Source: Bacillus sp. JCM 19058 (lineage in GTDB: Bacteria > Bacillota > Bacilli > Bacillales_H > Bacillaceae_D). From it: 37,637 bases of DNA. Both the position numbers and the translations under genes were made by a program. The stretch lies in NCBI GenBank assembly GCA_001310555.1, contig BAXO01000058.1, positions 1-37,637 on the forward strand, in the 5' to 3' direction. The stretch's first letter is position 1. Each line of letters opens with the position of its first letter. The notes under the pieces were generated by a model. It did no database searches, had not been told where the DNA came from, and saw only the letters and a program-made list of their open reading frames with translations. Shown one piece after another: positions 9,328-18,249 of this stretch.

Positions 9328-10258
9328 TCATTGCTCATAAAGCACTGTCCCTGTTCTAGAAACGTCGTAGCCGATCGACGCCAGCTCCTCCTTGAACTGT
9401 GAAGAGCTAATAATAGCTTGAACGGCTCTGAGTAGCTCTGTGTTTTGACGAGTTTTTAAGATGACGAGATCGTAGCTTTCTGTAATTAACGGAATAAAAT
9501 CAATGCCGGCAAATGCAGCTACCTTTTCAATGCCAACACCAATGTCAATCTCACCTTTTGCAACGACGCCGGCCACTCCTAAGTGGCTCGATTCCTCGTC
9601 TTCATATCCGCGGATTTGCTCCTTGCTTATCCGGTGAAGCCGGAGCTGTTCGTCGAGTAGTACTCTTGCGCCGGAGCCTTGCTCGCGATTGATCATTCTT
9701 AGTTCATCACGACTAAAATCGCTCCAACTGGTGAGAGATTTAGGATTGCCTTTCGCTGCGTAAAGCCCGGCTGTGCGTGAAACCAAATTCGTCACGATAA
9801 ATGAGCTGCTAACGAGCACTTTTTTTTATGTAAGGGATATTATATTCGAGCGTATCGCCATCGAGCAAGTGAGTGCTGACAATATCAGCTTCGCCATGAT
9901 ACATCGCAATTAAACCGTCCAAGCTCCCAACATAAGAGCGCAAGGAGCGGAACCCCTTCGACTTGTTTTCCAGTGACTTTCCGAGGATATCAAGGCAGTT
10001 ATCCTGACCACTAATGATAACCGAGCGTGGCCCAGCGCTTTCGATTGTTGCTACTGGCGGTTTTGCAGGCGGCTGTTCATTTTTTTACTTCCTTGGAACG
10101 GTCTTTGTACGCCTTTAAATCTTCAGCATCGACTCGCATCTGTCTGCCGACTCGATATGCCGGCAGTTTTCCTTTTTGATCAAATCATAAACGGTTAGTT
10201 TGGAAACCTTCAAGAGCTGAGCGATTTCTTCGGTAGTAAAGGATTCATTGCTATTCAT
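9328..10258 (-). CDS. YvgK-like molybdate regulator: excisionase-type HTH plus periplasmic-binding-like domain (frameshifted)
   Basis: A one-component regulator. The N-terminus TTEEIAQLLKVSKLTVYDLI, continuing KKGKLPAYRVGRQMRVDAEDL, is an excisionase/MerR-like helix-turn-helix. The rest is a PBP-like domain (Pfam PF12727 type) with VIISGQDNCLDILGKSLE, MYHGEADIVSTHLLDGDT, REQGSGARVLLDEQL and GEIDIGVGIEKVAAFAGIDFIPL. B. subtilis YvgK has this architecture and also precedes molybdate-transport genes. Frame breaks: T5 at 10173-10177 (6 expected), T7 at 10080-10086 (8 expected) and T8 at 9820-9827 (7 expected). It is divergent from modABC, so it probably senses molybdate or tungstate intracellularly and controls that operon. 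The start is preceded by GGAGGATGACTG. Confidence 0.82.
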
Positions 10259-10259
10259 C

Positions 10260-10480
10260 AGTCATCCTCCGATTCAGGGAATTTCTTTAATTTACTCCGA
10301 TTAAATGGGGCGCTAACGACACCGATTATCCTGATTAGTACACTCGATCGAAGCGACGGAGAGCGCATAGATTATGTAGAAGCCGCCGATAATCCCTCGA
10401 TTTGTTGACCTAATCATTAACGGAAACGGAGAAGCATTTCTCTTTATATTAGTTTAGCATTTACAAGGACAGAGGTTCTA
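10260..10480. other. divergent spacer of yvgK-like and modA
   Basis: The yvgK-like/modA spacer runs about 310 bp. This left part contains no ORF; the regulatory repeats are at the modA-proximal side. No clear promoter could be assigned for the minus-strand gene. Confidence 0.3.
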
Positions 10481-10482
10481 CT

Positions 10483-10511
10483 TATAATTAGTTATAACTA
10501 TATATAATTAG
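10483..10511. promoter_or_regulatory. candidate molybdate-regulator binding site before modA
   Basis: Two exact copies of TATAATTAG (10483-10491 and 10503-10511) are 20 bp apart, two helical turns. Between and overlapping them is the perfect 12-bp palindrome TAGTTATAACTA (10489-10500). This is the only strong repeat set in the yvgK-like/modA divergent spacer, so I infer the regulator binds here. Confidence 0.5.
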
Positions 10512-10566
10512 ATATCATAATATTGGCCTTCTATAATGAATATAATGAAAAGGAGTCGTATTAAGC

Positions 10567-11333
10567 GTGCGCGTAATTCATTTAAAGAGCATTATTTTAT
10601 TTGTTTGCGTCTTTATTATGACTGGCTGTGCGAGTCAAAACGAAAAGAGCGAGTTGACCATATCAGCCGCGGCAAGTTTGACTGACGCGATGGAGGAGCT
10701 AACGGAGCTGTTTCAACAGGAGCAGGCGTCAGTTGAATTCATTTTTAATTTCGGCAGCTCGGGAACTTTGGCTCAGCAAATTCAACATGGTGCGCCTGTG
10801 GATGTATTTTTATCTGCTGATCAAGCCTGGATGGACACACTCGAGCAAGAGGGACTTATTTCCAGTTCAACTAGATATGACTTTACTGGAAATACGCTCG
10901 TCCTGATAGCTGCGAAGGATAGTGATGCTGCGATCCATTCCTTCACTGAATTGCAGGCAGGAGAGAGCGGACAATTAGCTATTGGCGACCCGGAAAGCGT
11001 ACCAGCAGGCAAGTATACGAAGGAAGCATTAGAAACCATTGGCTTATGGGAGGAATTAGAGCCTGATTTCGTTCTGGCGAAGGACGTGCGCCAAGTGCTT
11101 ACATATGTGGAATCAGGGAATGCTGAGCTTGGCTTCGTCTATTCGAGCGATACATTTATCTCCGATGCTGTCAAAATTGTAGCAGAGCTGATTCCGAATG
11201 GCACACACCGGTTATTTATCCGACTGCAGCGATATCAAATACACAAAATGAGGAATTAGCAGAAGTTTTTATTCAGTTTCTGCTCTCAGAGCAAGCACAA
11301 GAGATTTTACATAAATACGGATTTAAGCTGTAA
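10567..11333 (+). CDS. modA: molybdate ABC transporter substrate-binding lipoprotein ModA (frameshifted)
   Basis: The extracellular molybdate-binding lipoprotein of ModABC. The GTG start follows AAAAGGAG. Lipobox MTGC gives Cys21. Characteristic ModA motifs are LTISAAASLTDAMEEL, FNFGSSGTLAQQIQHGAPVDVFLSAD and IGDPESVPAGKYTKEAL, then VRQVLTYVESGNAELGFVYSSD. Near the end GG at 11210-11211 (GGG expected) breaks the frame; corrected it reads VIYPTAAISNTQNEELAEVF to LHKYGFKL. The full length of about 255 residues is normal. First gene of modABC. Confidence 0.92.
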
Positions 11334-11354
11334 ATCGCAAAAAGGAATTGGTTC

Positions 11355-12016
11355 ATGATGAATTATACCCCGCTATTTCTATCTTTGAAGATTGCTTGTA
11401 CGGCAACAGTAATCGTATTTGTCTCTGGCGTTTTTTTTGGCACGGGTGCTTGCGCGCAAGGAGTTTCCCGGGAAAAGTGTAATTGAGTCGTTTTTACTGC
11501 TACCACTCGTTTTGCCGCCCACGGTCGTCGGCTTCGGATTGCTATTTTTATTCGGAAAAAAACGGTCCGCTTGGAAGGCTATTGCTTGAATGGTTTGATT
11601 TTCAAGTTATTTTCACGTGGTATGGCGCGGTCATTGCCTCGACCGTTGTCGCTTTCCCTTTAATGTATCAAAGTGCTGCCGCCGCTTTCCAAAATTATGA
11701 TAAAAATGTAGAAAATGCAGCGTTGACAATGGGAGCTTCGAAGCTGAAAGTGTTCTGGACGATCTCGTTTCCGCTCGCCTGGCCGGGGCTATTGGCTGGC
11801 CTCGTTCTCTCCTTTGCGCGTGCGCTAGGGGAATTTGGCGCAACATTAATGGTTGCTGGCTATATCCCAAATCGAACAGATACGATCCCTGTTGCGATTT
11901 ATTTTGCGGTCGAATCAGGGAATACCGAAATTGCTGTATTTTGGGTCGTGATCATTATTGCATTGGGCTTCAGCGCGATTACGTGGCTGACTGGTGGAGC
12001 AAGCGAAATTTGCTGA
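11355..12016 (+). CDS. modB: molybdate ABC transporter permease ModB (frameshifted)
   Basis: The single-type membrane permease of the molybdate importer. Hydrophobic segments start at [20 protein letters not shown] and continue [34 protein letters not shown] and a C-terminal [14 protein letters not shown]. The cytoplasmic EAA loop is visible as [29 protein letters not shown], followed by [20 protein letters not shown], a ModB signature. T8 at 11431-11438 (7 expected) and A7 at 11556-11562 (6 expected) break the frame. Corrected length is about 220 residues. It begins 21 bases after modA. Confidence 0.92.
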
Positions 12017-12060
12017 GATATAAAGCCAAGACATAAGGATGGGAAAAAGGAGGGCATTGC

Positions 12061-12728
12061 ATGCTTTCATTACAGATGAAAAGGGAGCTTCCGGAGTTTA
12101 CGGTCGATGTCAATCTGCAAGTCGGTAATGAAATTCTAATATTATTCGGGCCATCAGGCTCAGGGAAAACGACAATTTTAAACTGTATTGCTGGTCTCGA
12201 TAAACTCAATAGCGGAACGATTGACCTCAACGGCAGTTGTTTGTTTCAAACAGGCAAAAAGCCGGTCGCTGTACAACAAAGACAAATCGGCTACGTCTTC
12301 CAGGACTTTGCGCTATTTCCTCATATGACAGTCGAAAAAAAATATTTTATATGGATCAACAAATCGGACTCTTGTCTCAGAAATAGTAAAAGTAATCGGA
12401 ATTGAAGCCTTGCTCAAAAAAATACCCGCATCAAATTTCGGGCGGACAAAAGCAACGGGTTGCACTTGCCCGTGCACTGGCAACAGAACCGGCGGCGCTG
12501 CTCTTGGATGAACCATTCTCTGCACTTGACGAACACATTCGGGTAGAGTGTCAAAACGAATTATTAAGGCTCCACCAAAATTGGCAAATTCCAATGATTA
12601 TGGTCACGCATAGTCTTGCCGAGGCAGAAAAAGTCGGGAACCGTATCCTTCATTTGCAGGAAGGCAAGATTGTCCGTGAACAGATCTTTCAAACTGAACA
12701 TATTCGTAATAACAGCTTAGTGAAATAA
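12061..12728 (+). CDS. modC: molybdate ABC transporter ATPase ModC, short form (frameshifted)
   Basis: The ABC ATPase that powers ModAB. Walker A is FGPSGSGKTTIL, the Q-loop is GYVFQDFALFPHM, the signature ISGGQKQRVALARAL, Walker B ALLLDEPFSALDE and the switch His is in MVTHSLAEAE. A8 at 12335-12342 (7 expected) and A7 at 12416-12422 (6 expected) break the frame. Corrected length is about 222 residues, lacking the C-terminal molybdopterin-binding (TOBE/Mop) domain of many ModC proteins. That fits the presence of a separate sensing regulator, though the link is an inference. It is the last gene of the operon. Confidence 0.9.
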
Positions 12729-12749
12729 CAGCTCACTAAGCTTTTTTTT
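12714..12749 (+). terminator. Rho-independent terminator of modABC
   Basis: Perfect 10-bp arms AGCTTAGTGA and TCACTAAGCT, then a T run. The 5' arm overlaps the end of modC. Confidence 0.88.
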
Positions 12750-12755
12750 ATTGAA

Positions 12756-12930
12756 AATTTGACGTGAATGGTTTCATATTTGAGCTTATCCCCGTCCAGC
12801 GCAGGGCAATAGCAACGAGCAAGCTTCCTTCGTCTCTGTCCTCTCAGTCAACATCAGTTCCTACCATCCTTGTGTTTGCACCGACACCGTCCAGTTTTTT
12901 TTGCTAAACGGTCGTTCTGCACTTTTGTTT
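12756..12930. repeat. dispersed repeat, copy B (about 175 bp)
   Basis: The partner of 4294-4475 in the same orientation, roughly two-thirds identical by eye with small gaps. As for copy A, it begins just after a terminator on the plus strand. The best-conserved blocks are the TCCAGCGCAGG region, GTCAACATCAGTTCC and the right end with CTTTTGTT. Confidence 0.7.
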
Positions 12931-13001
12931 AGTCGATTTAACTAGGCTACTCACCATTTTCTAGCTGGCGTGAAAAGTGGGCGAATAAGGAATTTTGAAA
13001 T

Positions 13002-13029
13002 AATCAAATAAACATTTGAATATTTGATT
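13002..13029. promoter_or_regulatory. upstream CadC-type operator
   Basis: AATCAAATA (13002-13010) and TATTTGATT (13021-13029) form an inverted repeat with an inner overlapping TCAAAT-N4-ATTTGA. It resembles the downstream site and abuts the -35 of the cadC promoter. Confidence 0.5.
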
Positions 13030-13057
13030 GATTTTTTTTAACGTTGCAGCATATACT
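13028..13057 (+). promoter_or_regulatory. cadC-cadA promoter
   Basis: -35 TTGATT (13028-13033), 18-bp spacer, -10 TATACT (13052-13057). It is flanked by two ArsR/SmtB-type inverted repeats. Confidence 0.6.
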
Positions 13058-13060
13058 AAT

Positions 13061-13080
13061 AATCAAATAGATGTTTGATT
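13061..13080. promoter_or_regulatory. CadC operator at the transcription start
   Basis: Inverted repeat AATCAAATA-GA-TGTTTGATT immediately after the -10 and before the cadC ribosome binding site. The position and sequence match an ArsR/SmtB operator that blocks transcription until metal binds. Confidence 0.65.
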
Positions 13081-13093
13081 GAGGTGAATAGCA

Positions 13094-13477
13094 TTGAATC
13101 ATAAATTGGTAAATGAAAATGAAACGTGTGAAGTGTTCTCATATGACGAACAAAAAGTAAAGCGAGTAGCTCCAATTGTCGAGGGCGAGAATTTGGGTGC
13201 AGTTGCCGGAATTTTTAAAGCATTGGCCGATGAAACGCGGCTCAAGGTTGCTTATGCCCTACTTCAAGAGGAAGAGCTGTGCGTGTGTGACATCGCTCAT
13301 ATTATTAAGGCGTCAACCGCAACAACTTCTCATCATCTTCGGCTTCTGCGTAATATGGGCATTGCAAAAAGCAGGAAAGTCGGCAAGCTTGTATTTTATT
13401 CGCTCGATGACGAGCATGTCAGAACATTAATTACGACAGGTGTCGTTCACGGAAAGGAGATCGATGAGCGTGGCTGA
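13094..13477 (+). CDS. cadC: CadC, ArsR/SmtB-family Cd/Pb/Zn-sensing repressor
   Basis: A 127-residue metal-responsive repressor. The TTG start lies 7 bases after GAGGTG. The body LGAVAGIFKALADETRLKVAYALLQEEELCVCDIAHIIKASTATTSHHLRLLRNMG is very close to staphylococcal CadC. The alpha3N metal-site cysteines are present in LCVCD, with an N-terminal cysteine at C12. The position matching CadC Cys11 is a serine here (S16); in S. aureus CadC that cysteine is reported as less important than Cys7/58/60. Intact. It overlaps cadA by 14 bases and is expected to repress cadCA through the two inverted repeats upstream. Confidence 0.93.
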   Translation: MNHKLVNENETCEVFSYDEQKVKRVAPIVEGENLGAVAGIFKALADETRLKVAYALLQEEELCVCDIAHIIKASTATTSHHLRLLRNMGIAKSRKVGKLVFYSLDDEHVRTLITTGVVHGKEIDERG

Positions 13478-15622
13478 TGCCGGAACCTTAGAGATGAAGA
13501 AAAACGTATATCGAGTCGATGGTTTTTCGTGTGCAAGCTGTGCGAGTACGTTTGAAAACAATGTCAAGAGGCTGAATGGGGTGGTCGATGCAAAAGTAAA
13601 TTTCGGTGCATCAAAGATAACCGTTTACGGCGAAACGACCCTAAAGGATTTGGAAAAAGCAGGAGCTTTTGAAAAGCTTAAGATTAGTTCAGAGAACAGC
13701 GATCATAGCGAATATTTGCAAAATGATCGCGAGCCGTTCTGGAAAAAGTACTTTGATGTCTTGCTTGCTTCAGCATTTGTAGCTGGAGGAATTACCGCTA
13801 AAATTATGTTAGGCGAAGATACTTTGCTCGTTATTTTGTTGTTTGCTCTTTCGATTTTAACAGGCGGATATGCACTGTTTAAAACTGGGCTGGTTAATTT
13901 GTTCCGCTTGCAATTCGATATGAAAACGTTAATGACGGTTGCTGTTATTGGTGCTGCCATAATTGGCGAATGGATGGAAGGAGCGATTGTCGTTATCCTG
14001 TTCGCGATAAGCGAAGCTTTGGAACGATACTCAATGGATCGAGCAAGACGGTCGATTCGTTCCTTAATGGACATTGCCCCAAAGGAAGCTTTAATTCGTC
14101 GTGGAGGTCAGGAGCTTCTCGTCCGTGTGGAAGATATCCGTGTCGGGGATCGAATGATTGTCAAGCCTGGCCAAAAAAATTGCCATGGACGGGATTGTCA
14201 GAGCTGGTCACTCATCCGTCAACCAGGCGGCGATTACAGGTGAGTCGGTACCAGTTGAAAAAGGCATGGATGCTGAAGTGTTTGCTGGTACGTTAAATGA
14301 GGAAGGTCTGCTTGAAGTCGAAGTGACGAAGCATGTTAACGATACGACTTTAGCGAAAATCATCCATCTTGTTGAGGATGCTCAGGAACAGAGGCACCTT
14401 CACAAGCATTTGTTGATAAATTTGCGAAATACTATACGCCGGCAATTATGGTTGTAGCGCTTCTGATCGCTATCGTTCCACCGCTGTTTGCTCAAGCGAG
14501 CTGGGAAACGTGGATATACCAAGGTCTTGCTGTGCTTGTAGTTGGTTGCCTTGTGCGCTAGTCATTTCAACGCCGGTATCGATCGTGACAGCGATTGGAA
14601 ACGCGGCGAAGCATGGGGTATTAGTAAAAGGCGGGATTTATTTAGAGAAGATCGGTGCATTGCGCGCAGTAGCTTTTGATAAAACAGCACTATTACTCAA
14701 GGTAAACCGGCAATGACAGATTTTCAGTTGTACCGACCACAGGAGGAGAAGTCGAAGTGGCTTGCCATCGTGGCTGCCTTAGAGCATCGTTCTGAGCACC
14801 CGTTGGCCTCGGCTATATTAAAGAAGGCCAAACAAGAGCACGTAAGCTATGAAGAAGTTGAGGTTGAACAATTTTCGGCAATTACCGGTAAGGGAATTAC
14901 GGGAAATGTAAACGGGGCGACTTATTCGGTCGGTAGCCCGAAATTATTTGCAGAGCAATTGAATAGTGCGAAGCAAATCGAAGAGGATATCCTCACCTTA
15001 CAAGCTGCCGGAAAAACCGTCATGGTATTCGGTACAGCGAACGAAATCGTTGCCCTTATTGCTGTGGCAGATGAAGTAAGACGTTCTAGTGAACGTGTTG
15101 TTGAAAAGCTATATCAGCTTGGGATTAAAAAGACCGTCATGCTGACCGGCGATAACAAGAGTACGGCCGCGGCGATTGGGAAACAAGTCAACGTGACTGA
15201 CGTCCAATCTGAATTGCTACCTCAGGATAAGCTTGACTATATTAAGGAACTAAGGGCGGAATATGGCGAGGTTGCTATGGTAGGCGATGGTGTCAACGAC
15301 GCTCCTGCACTAGCAGCGTCAACTGTCGGGATAGCGATGGGGGGAGCAGGTACGGATACAGCACTTGAAACGGCTGATGTTGCTCTAATGAGCGATGATT
15401 TAAAAAAAGCTTCCTTACACGGTTGCTCTGAGCCGTAAAGCTCTGACAATTATTAAGCAAAATATCTCCTTTTCGCTCGGAATCAAGCTGTTGGCTTTAT
15501 TGCTCGTGATTCCTGGCTGGCTCACTCTTTGGATTGCTATATTAGCCGATATTGGAGCGACGTTGCTTGTTACTTTGAACGGATTAAGGCTCTTGCGTGT
15601 GAAGGATTCGGATGAAAAGTAA
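13464..15622 (+). CDS. cadA: CadA, type IB heavy-metal P-type ATPase (frameshifted)
   Basis: A Cd/Zn/Pb-exporting P1B-type ATPase. The ATG lies 5 bases after GGAAAGGAG. Domains: HMA with GFSCASCA (C23, C26), transmembrane helices, actuator [10 protein letters not shown], the CPC metal site in [13 protein letters not shown], phosphorylation loop DKTGTITQGKP, then MLTGDN and [13 protein letters not shown]. Five breaks: A7 at 14173-14179, missing G at 14393-14394, missing C at 14548-14549 (inside CPC), missing G near 14687 (inside DKTGT), and A7 at 15402-15408. Corrected, it is about 720 residues. As given, the catalytic DKTG is destroyed, so if the breaks were real it would be dead. Conservation on both sides argues for sequence error. 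Confidence 0.9.
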
Positions 15623-15653
15623 AGGGTCAGGGGTATTCCTGACTCTTTTTTTC
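15622..15653 (+). terminator. terminator of cadCA
   Basis: Arms AGGGTCAGG and CCTGACTCT around a short loop, with a run of T after the 3' arm. It starts right at the cadA stop. Confidence 0.8.
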
Positions 15654-15738
15654 TTAATAAAATAAGCTGACCATCAAAGGGTCGATAATAATCGCTTACA
15701 TATGAAATTACCCGCATTGTCCAATTAGGAGGGAATAC

Positions 15739-16794
15739 GTGACGATCTACGACGCCATTGTTATTGGAGGGGGCCAAGCAGGACTTGCCGCTGGCTATTA
15801 CTTAAAGCAAAAATGCCTGAATTTTATCATACTGGATGAGCAAAAGCAGGCTGGAGCGGTCTGGCGAAAACGGTATGATTCGCTCGTCCTTTTTACACCG
15901 AGAGCATATAGTTCTCTTCCGGGCTTTGATCTGGAAGGAGAAGCAGAAGGATTTCCATCAAAAGACGAAATTGCATATTACTTAAAATCATACGTAAAGA
16001 AATTCGATTTGCCGATTCAATACGAAGAGCAAGTGGTCGCATTGTCTAAAAAGCAGGAGCGACTTTATGTAGAAACGGAAACAAAGGTGTATGAAGGAAA
16101 GCACGCAATCATCGCAACAGGAGCCTTCCACGATTCCTATCGTCCCTCCTTTGCCGAAGCAATCTCACCAAACATTGAACAGCTTCATGCTTCCGAATAC
16201 CGCAATCCTAAGCAAATTCGTTCCGAGAAGGTTTTAATTGTCGGCGGAGGTAACACAGGGATTCAAATAGCTGCTGAGTTAAGTGAAACCTATGAAGTGA
16301 CATTGGCAACTAGTAAAAAGGTTACGGCGATTCCGGAAAAAATATTTGGCAAAAGTCTTTTTTGGTGGCTTGAGCACGTCGGGTTAGAGAATGTAAGGTC
16401 AGACTCTAGACTCGGTCAATTGTTAAAGAAAAGAGACCCGATTATCGGTTCAGCCTTCAAAAAGGTAAAGCTTCAGGCGAGCATAACTGAACGGCTTGTC
16501 TCGTTCCAAGACAAGAAAGCGATTTTTGCCAACGGAGATGAACAAAAGGTTCAAACAATTATTTGGGCGACGGGCTACCGCAATCGCTATCAGTGGCTAG
16601 GAATAGACGGGACTCTTGATCGAAAAGGTCGACCGATTCATCAAAGGGGAAGGACAGCCGTGAACGGCTTATATTTTCTAGGGTTAAGCTGGCAATCTAG
16701 AAGAAGCTCCGCTCTCATCTATGGTGTCGGGAAGGATGCAAAAGAAATCGTTGACCAAATAGTGAACAAAGAACAACCGCCGGAAACACAATAA
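15739..16794 (+). CDS. CzcO-like FAD/NAD(P)-dependent oxidoreductase
   Basis: A 351-residue intact flavoprotein of the CzcO/flavin-monooxygenase-like group. The GTG start lies just after AGGAGGGAATAC. The FAD-binding Rossmann motif is IVIGGGQAGLAAGYYL (near residue 8), the second dinucleotide motif is VLIVGGGNTGIQIAAEL (near 168), and the conserved IWATGYRNRY is near residue 276. Short C-terminus. CzcO genes were named because they neighbour cation exporters, and here the gene follows cadCA. A terminator separates them, so it has its own promoter. Its substrate is unknown; trimethylamine-type activity is unlikely to be decided from sequence. Confidence 0.88.
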   Translation: MTIYDAIVIGGGQAGLAAGYYLKQKCLNFIILDEQKQAGAVWRKRYDSLVLFTPRAYSSLPGFDLEGEAEGFPSKDEIAYYLKSYVKKFDLPIQYEEQVVALSKKQERLYVETETKVYEGKHAIIATGAFHDSYRPSFAEAISPNIEQLHASEYRNPKQIRSEKVLIVGGGNTGIQIAAELSETYEVTLATSKKVTAIPEKIFGKSLFWWLEHVGLENVRSDSRLGQLLKKRDPIIGSAFKKVKLQASITERLVSFQDKKAIFANGDEQKVQTIIWATGYRNRYQWLGIDGTLDRKGRPIHQRGRTAVNGLYFLGLSWQSRRSSALIYGVGKDAKEIVDQIVNKEQPPETQ

Positions 16795-16864
16795 TAACTT
16801 CGTGAGGCTTTTCCAAAAGGAGTGGCTTAGAAAGCGGCCTCTTACTATTGAAGGATAGAGGATG

Positions 16865-16907
16865 GGCGTCAAATTAAGCTTTCGATTCGGTTGCTTAATT
16901 TGACGCC
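16865..16907. repeat. perfect 15-bp inverted repeat between convergent genes
   Basis: Arms GGCGTCAAATTAAGC (16865-16879) and GCTTAATTTGACGCC (16893-16907) with a 13-base loop. There is no T tract on either side, so it is not a standard terminator, but it sits between czcO-like (+) and LysR (-), where it could stop or stabilise both transcripts. Confidence 0.6.
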
Positions 16908-17083
16908 GAAGGTGAGCGCGCTCAGCCATTAGCTATTCCTGGAGCTGAACTCTGCTGACGTATCCTTACTTTCCAACGTCAGCTTCCAAGCGGCAACCGT
17001 CTCGTTACTATTTCCCGGACGAATGACAGACAACCCCAGGAGCGCCGCTCAACCATTTGTTGCTCAGTTTCGGCGCAAGACTC
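16908..17083. other. gene-free spacer with a second small hairpin
   Basis: Contains inverted repeat GCTGACGT (16954-16961) / ACGTCAGC (16976-16983) with a 14-base loop. The rest is relatively GC-rich with no supported gene. Confidence 0.35.
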
Positions 17084-17982
17084 TTAAACAGTCATCATTT
17101 CAAGGATACTGTGCTGCAAAAAGTGCTCCATGGGTGGGGTAAGCAGTCGGTGTTTATGATAAATTAGATAAATCATTCGATTAAAATTAAGTCCGGGGAG
17201 AGGAAAGCCGACCATATTCCCCTCTTCAATTTCTCGCTTGACATTTAGTTCTGAAATGATAGCGATGCCGATATTTTGACGTACGGCCTCCTTCATCGTT
17301 TCCGTTGCCGAAACCTCTAGAGCTTCATGAAGTGGGAGTTGATTTGCAGCTGCCCACTCCATCGTTAATTTCCGGCTTACAGAGCCGCTTTCATGTAGAA
17401 TAAAGGGAACCTCTTTCAGATCCTCAATCGTAAGCGCCTCTTTATCAGCTAACGGATGAGTTTTATTGACGGCAAGAATCAAATCGTCCTTTCGCAGCTT
17501 TTTCGCCTCTAGTTCAGGATCGTTAAAGTCAACGTAGGAGATGAGGCCGAAGTCAAGCTCATAATTTTTAATTTGATCGATAATTACGGGTGCTGTCTTG
17601 ACATCAAGCGACAGTTTAATGTCGGGATACTTCTCTTTGAACGAGCCAAGGACGTGCAGCAGGATGTACGTTGCTGGGGTGAATGTAGAGCCGAGCGAAA
17701 TGCGCCCCTTTTTTTAGCTGCTGAAAGTCGTCCATAATCTCATGCAGCTCCTGCTCCATCACGGTTATTTGCTTCGCATAGTGGAACAATGCTTCTCCGG
17801 CCTCGGTTAATTTTATTATGCGGTGATTGTTTGTCATGAACAGGGGGACCCCCCATTCTTCTTGAAGTCGGTTTAAGTGAAAGGTGACATTCGGCTGCTT
17901 TACGCCTAATTTCTCAGCGACTAATGTTAGCTTTTTTTAATTGGACCGTCAGCACAAACGTTTTTAATTGCTGTAAATTCAC
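17084..17982 (-). CDS. LysR-family transcriptional regulator (frameshifted)
   Basis: A full LysR regulator. The GTG start follows GAGGGGAGC. The N-terminal winged HTH reads MNLQQLKTFVLTVQLKKLTLVAEKLGVKQPNVTFHLNRLQEEWGVPLF, and the C-terminal co-inducer domain (about 88-290) includes GRISLGSTFTPATYILLHVLGSF, LDFGLISYVDF and ILAVNKTHPLADKE. T7 at 17932-17938 and T7 at 17709-17715 (6 expected each, plus-strand view) break it. Corrected length is about 299 residues. The similarity is to the B. subtilis CysL/YwfK branch by overall look. It is divergent from the ABC transporter at 18250 and is probably its activator. The inducer is unknown. Confidence 0.85.
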
Positions 17983-18107
17983 CTTTATTAGCTCCCCTCA
18001 TGCTTGTATTAAGTTGGTATTCCATGACCTCATATTCACGTGAGAAAGGTTTCCAATTTGATGTTCCTCACGTCCTCCACCTCTTGAAGCGAGATTGTTG
18101 CTTTCAG

Positions 18108-18124
18108 TATAAATTCCATTTATA
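18108..18124. promoter_or_regulatory. LysR-box candidate
   Basis: Palindrome TATAAA-N5-TTTATA, containing a T-N11-A core, sits midway in the LysR/ABC-transporter divergent spacer. It is the natural position for a LysR site controlling both directions. Confidence 0.4.
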
Positions 18125-18197
18125 AAAAAATAAATTAAATAAATTAAATTTAATAACAACTTTAAATCCGGTTAACAATTGCTTGATTTTCGACTGC

Positions 18198-18231
18198 TAT
18201 AGTTAAGACGCAATAGAAAAACGTCTAACTA
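18198..18231 (+). promoter_or_regulatory. weak activator-type promoter and leader hairpin of the ABC transporter
   Basis: -10-like TATAGT at 18198-18203 has no good -35 at proper spacing, which fits activator dependence. Right after it GACG ... CGTC forms a small stem with flanking GTTA/TAAC, near the expected transcript start. Confidence 0.35.
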
Positions 18232-18249
18232 CAGTAGGGGGATTTTTTA

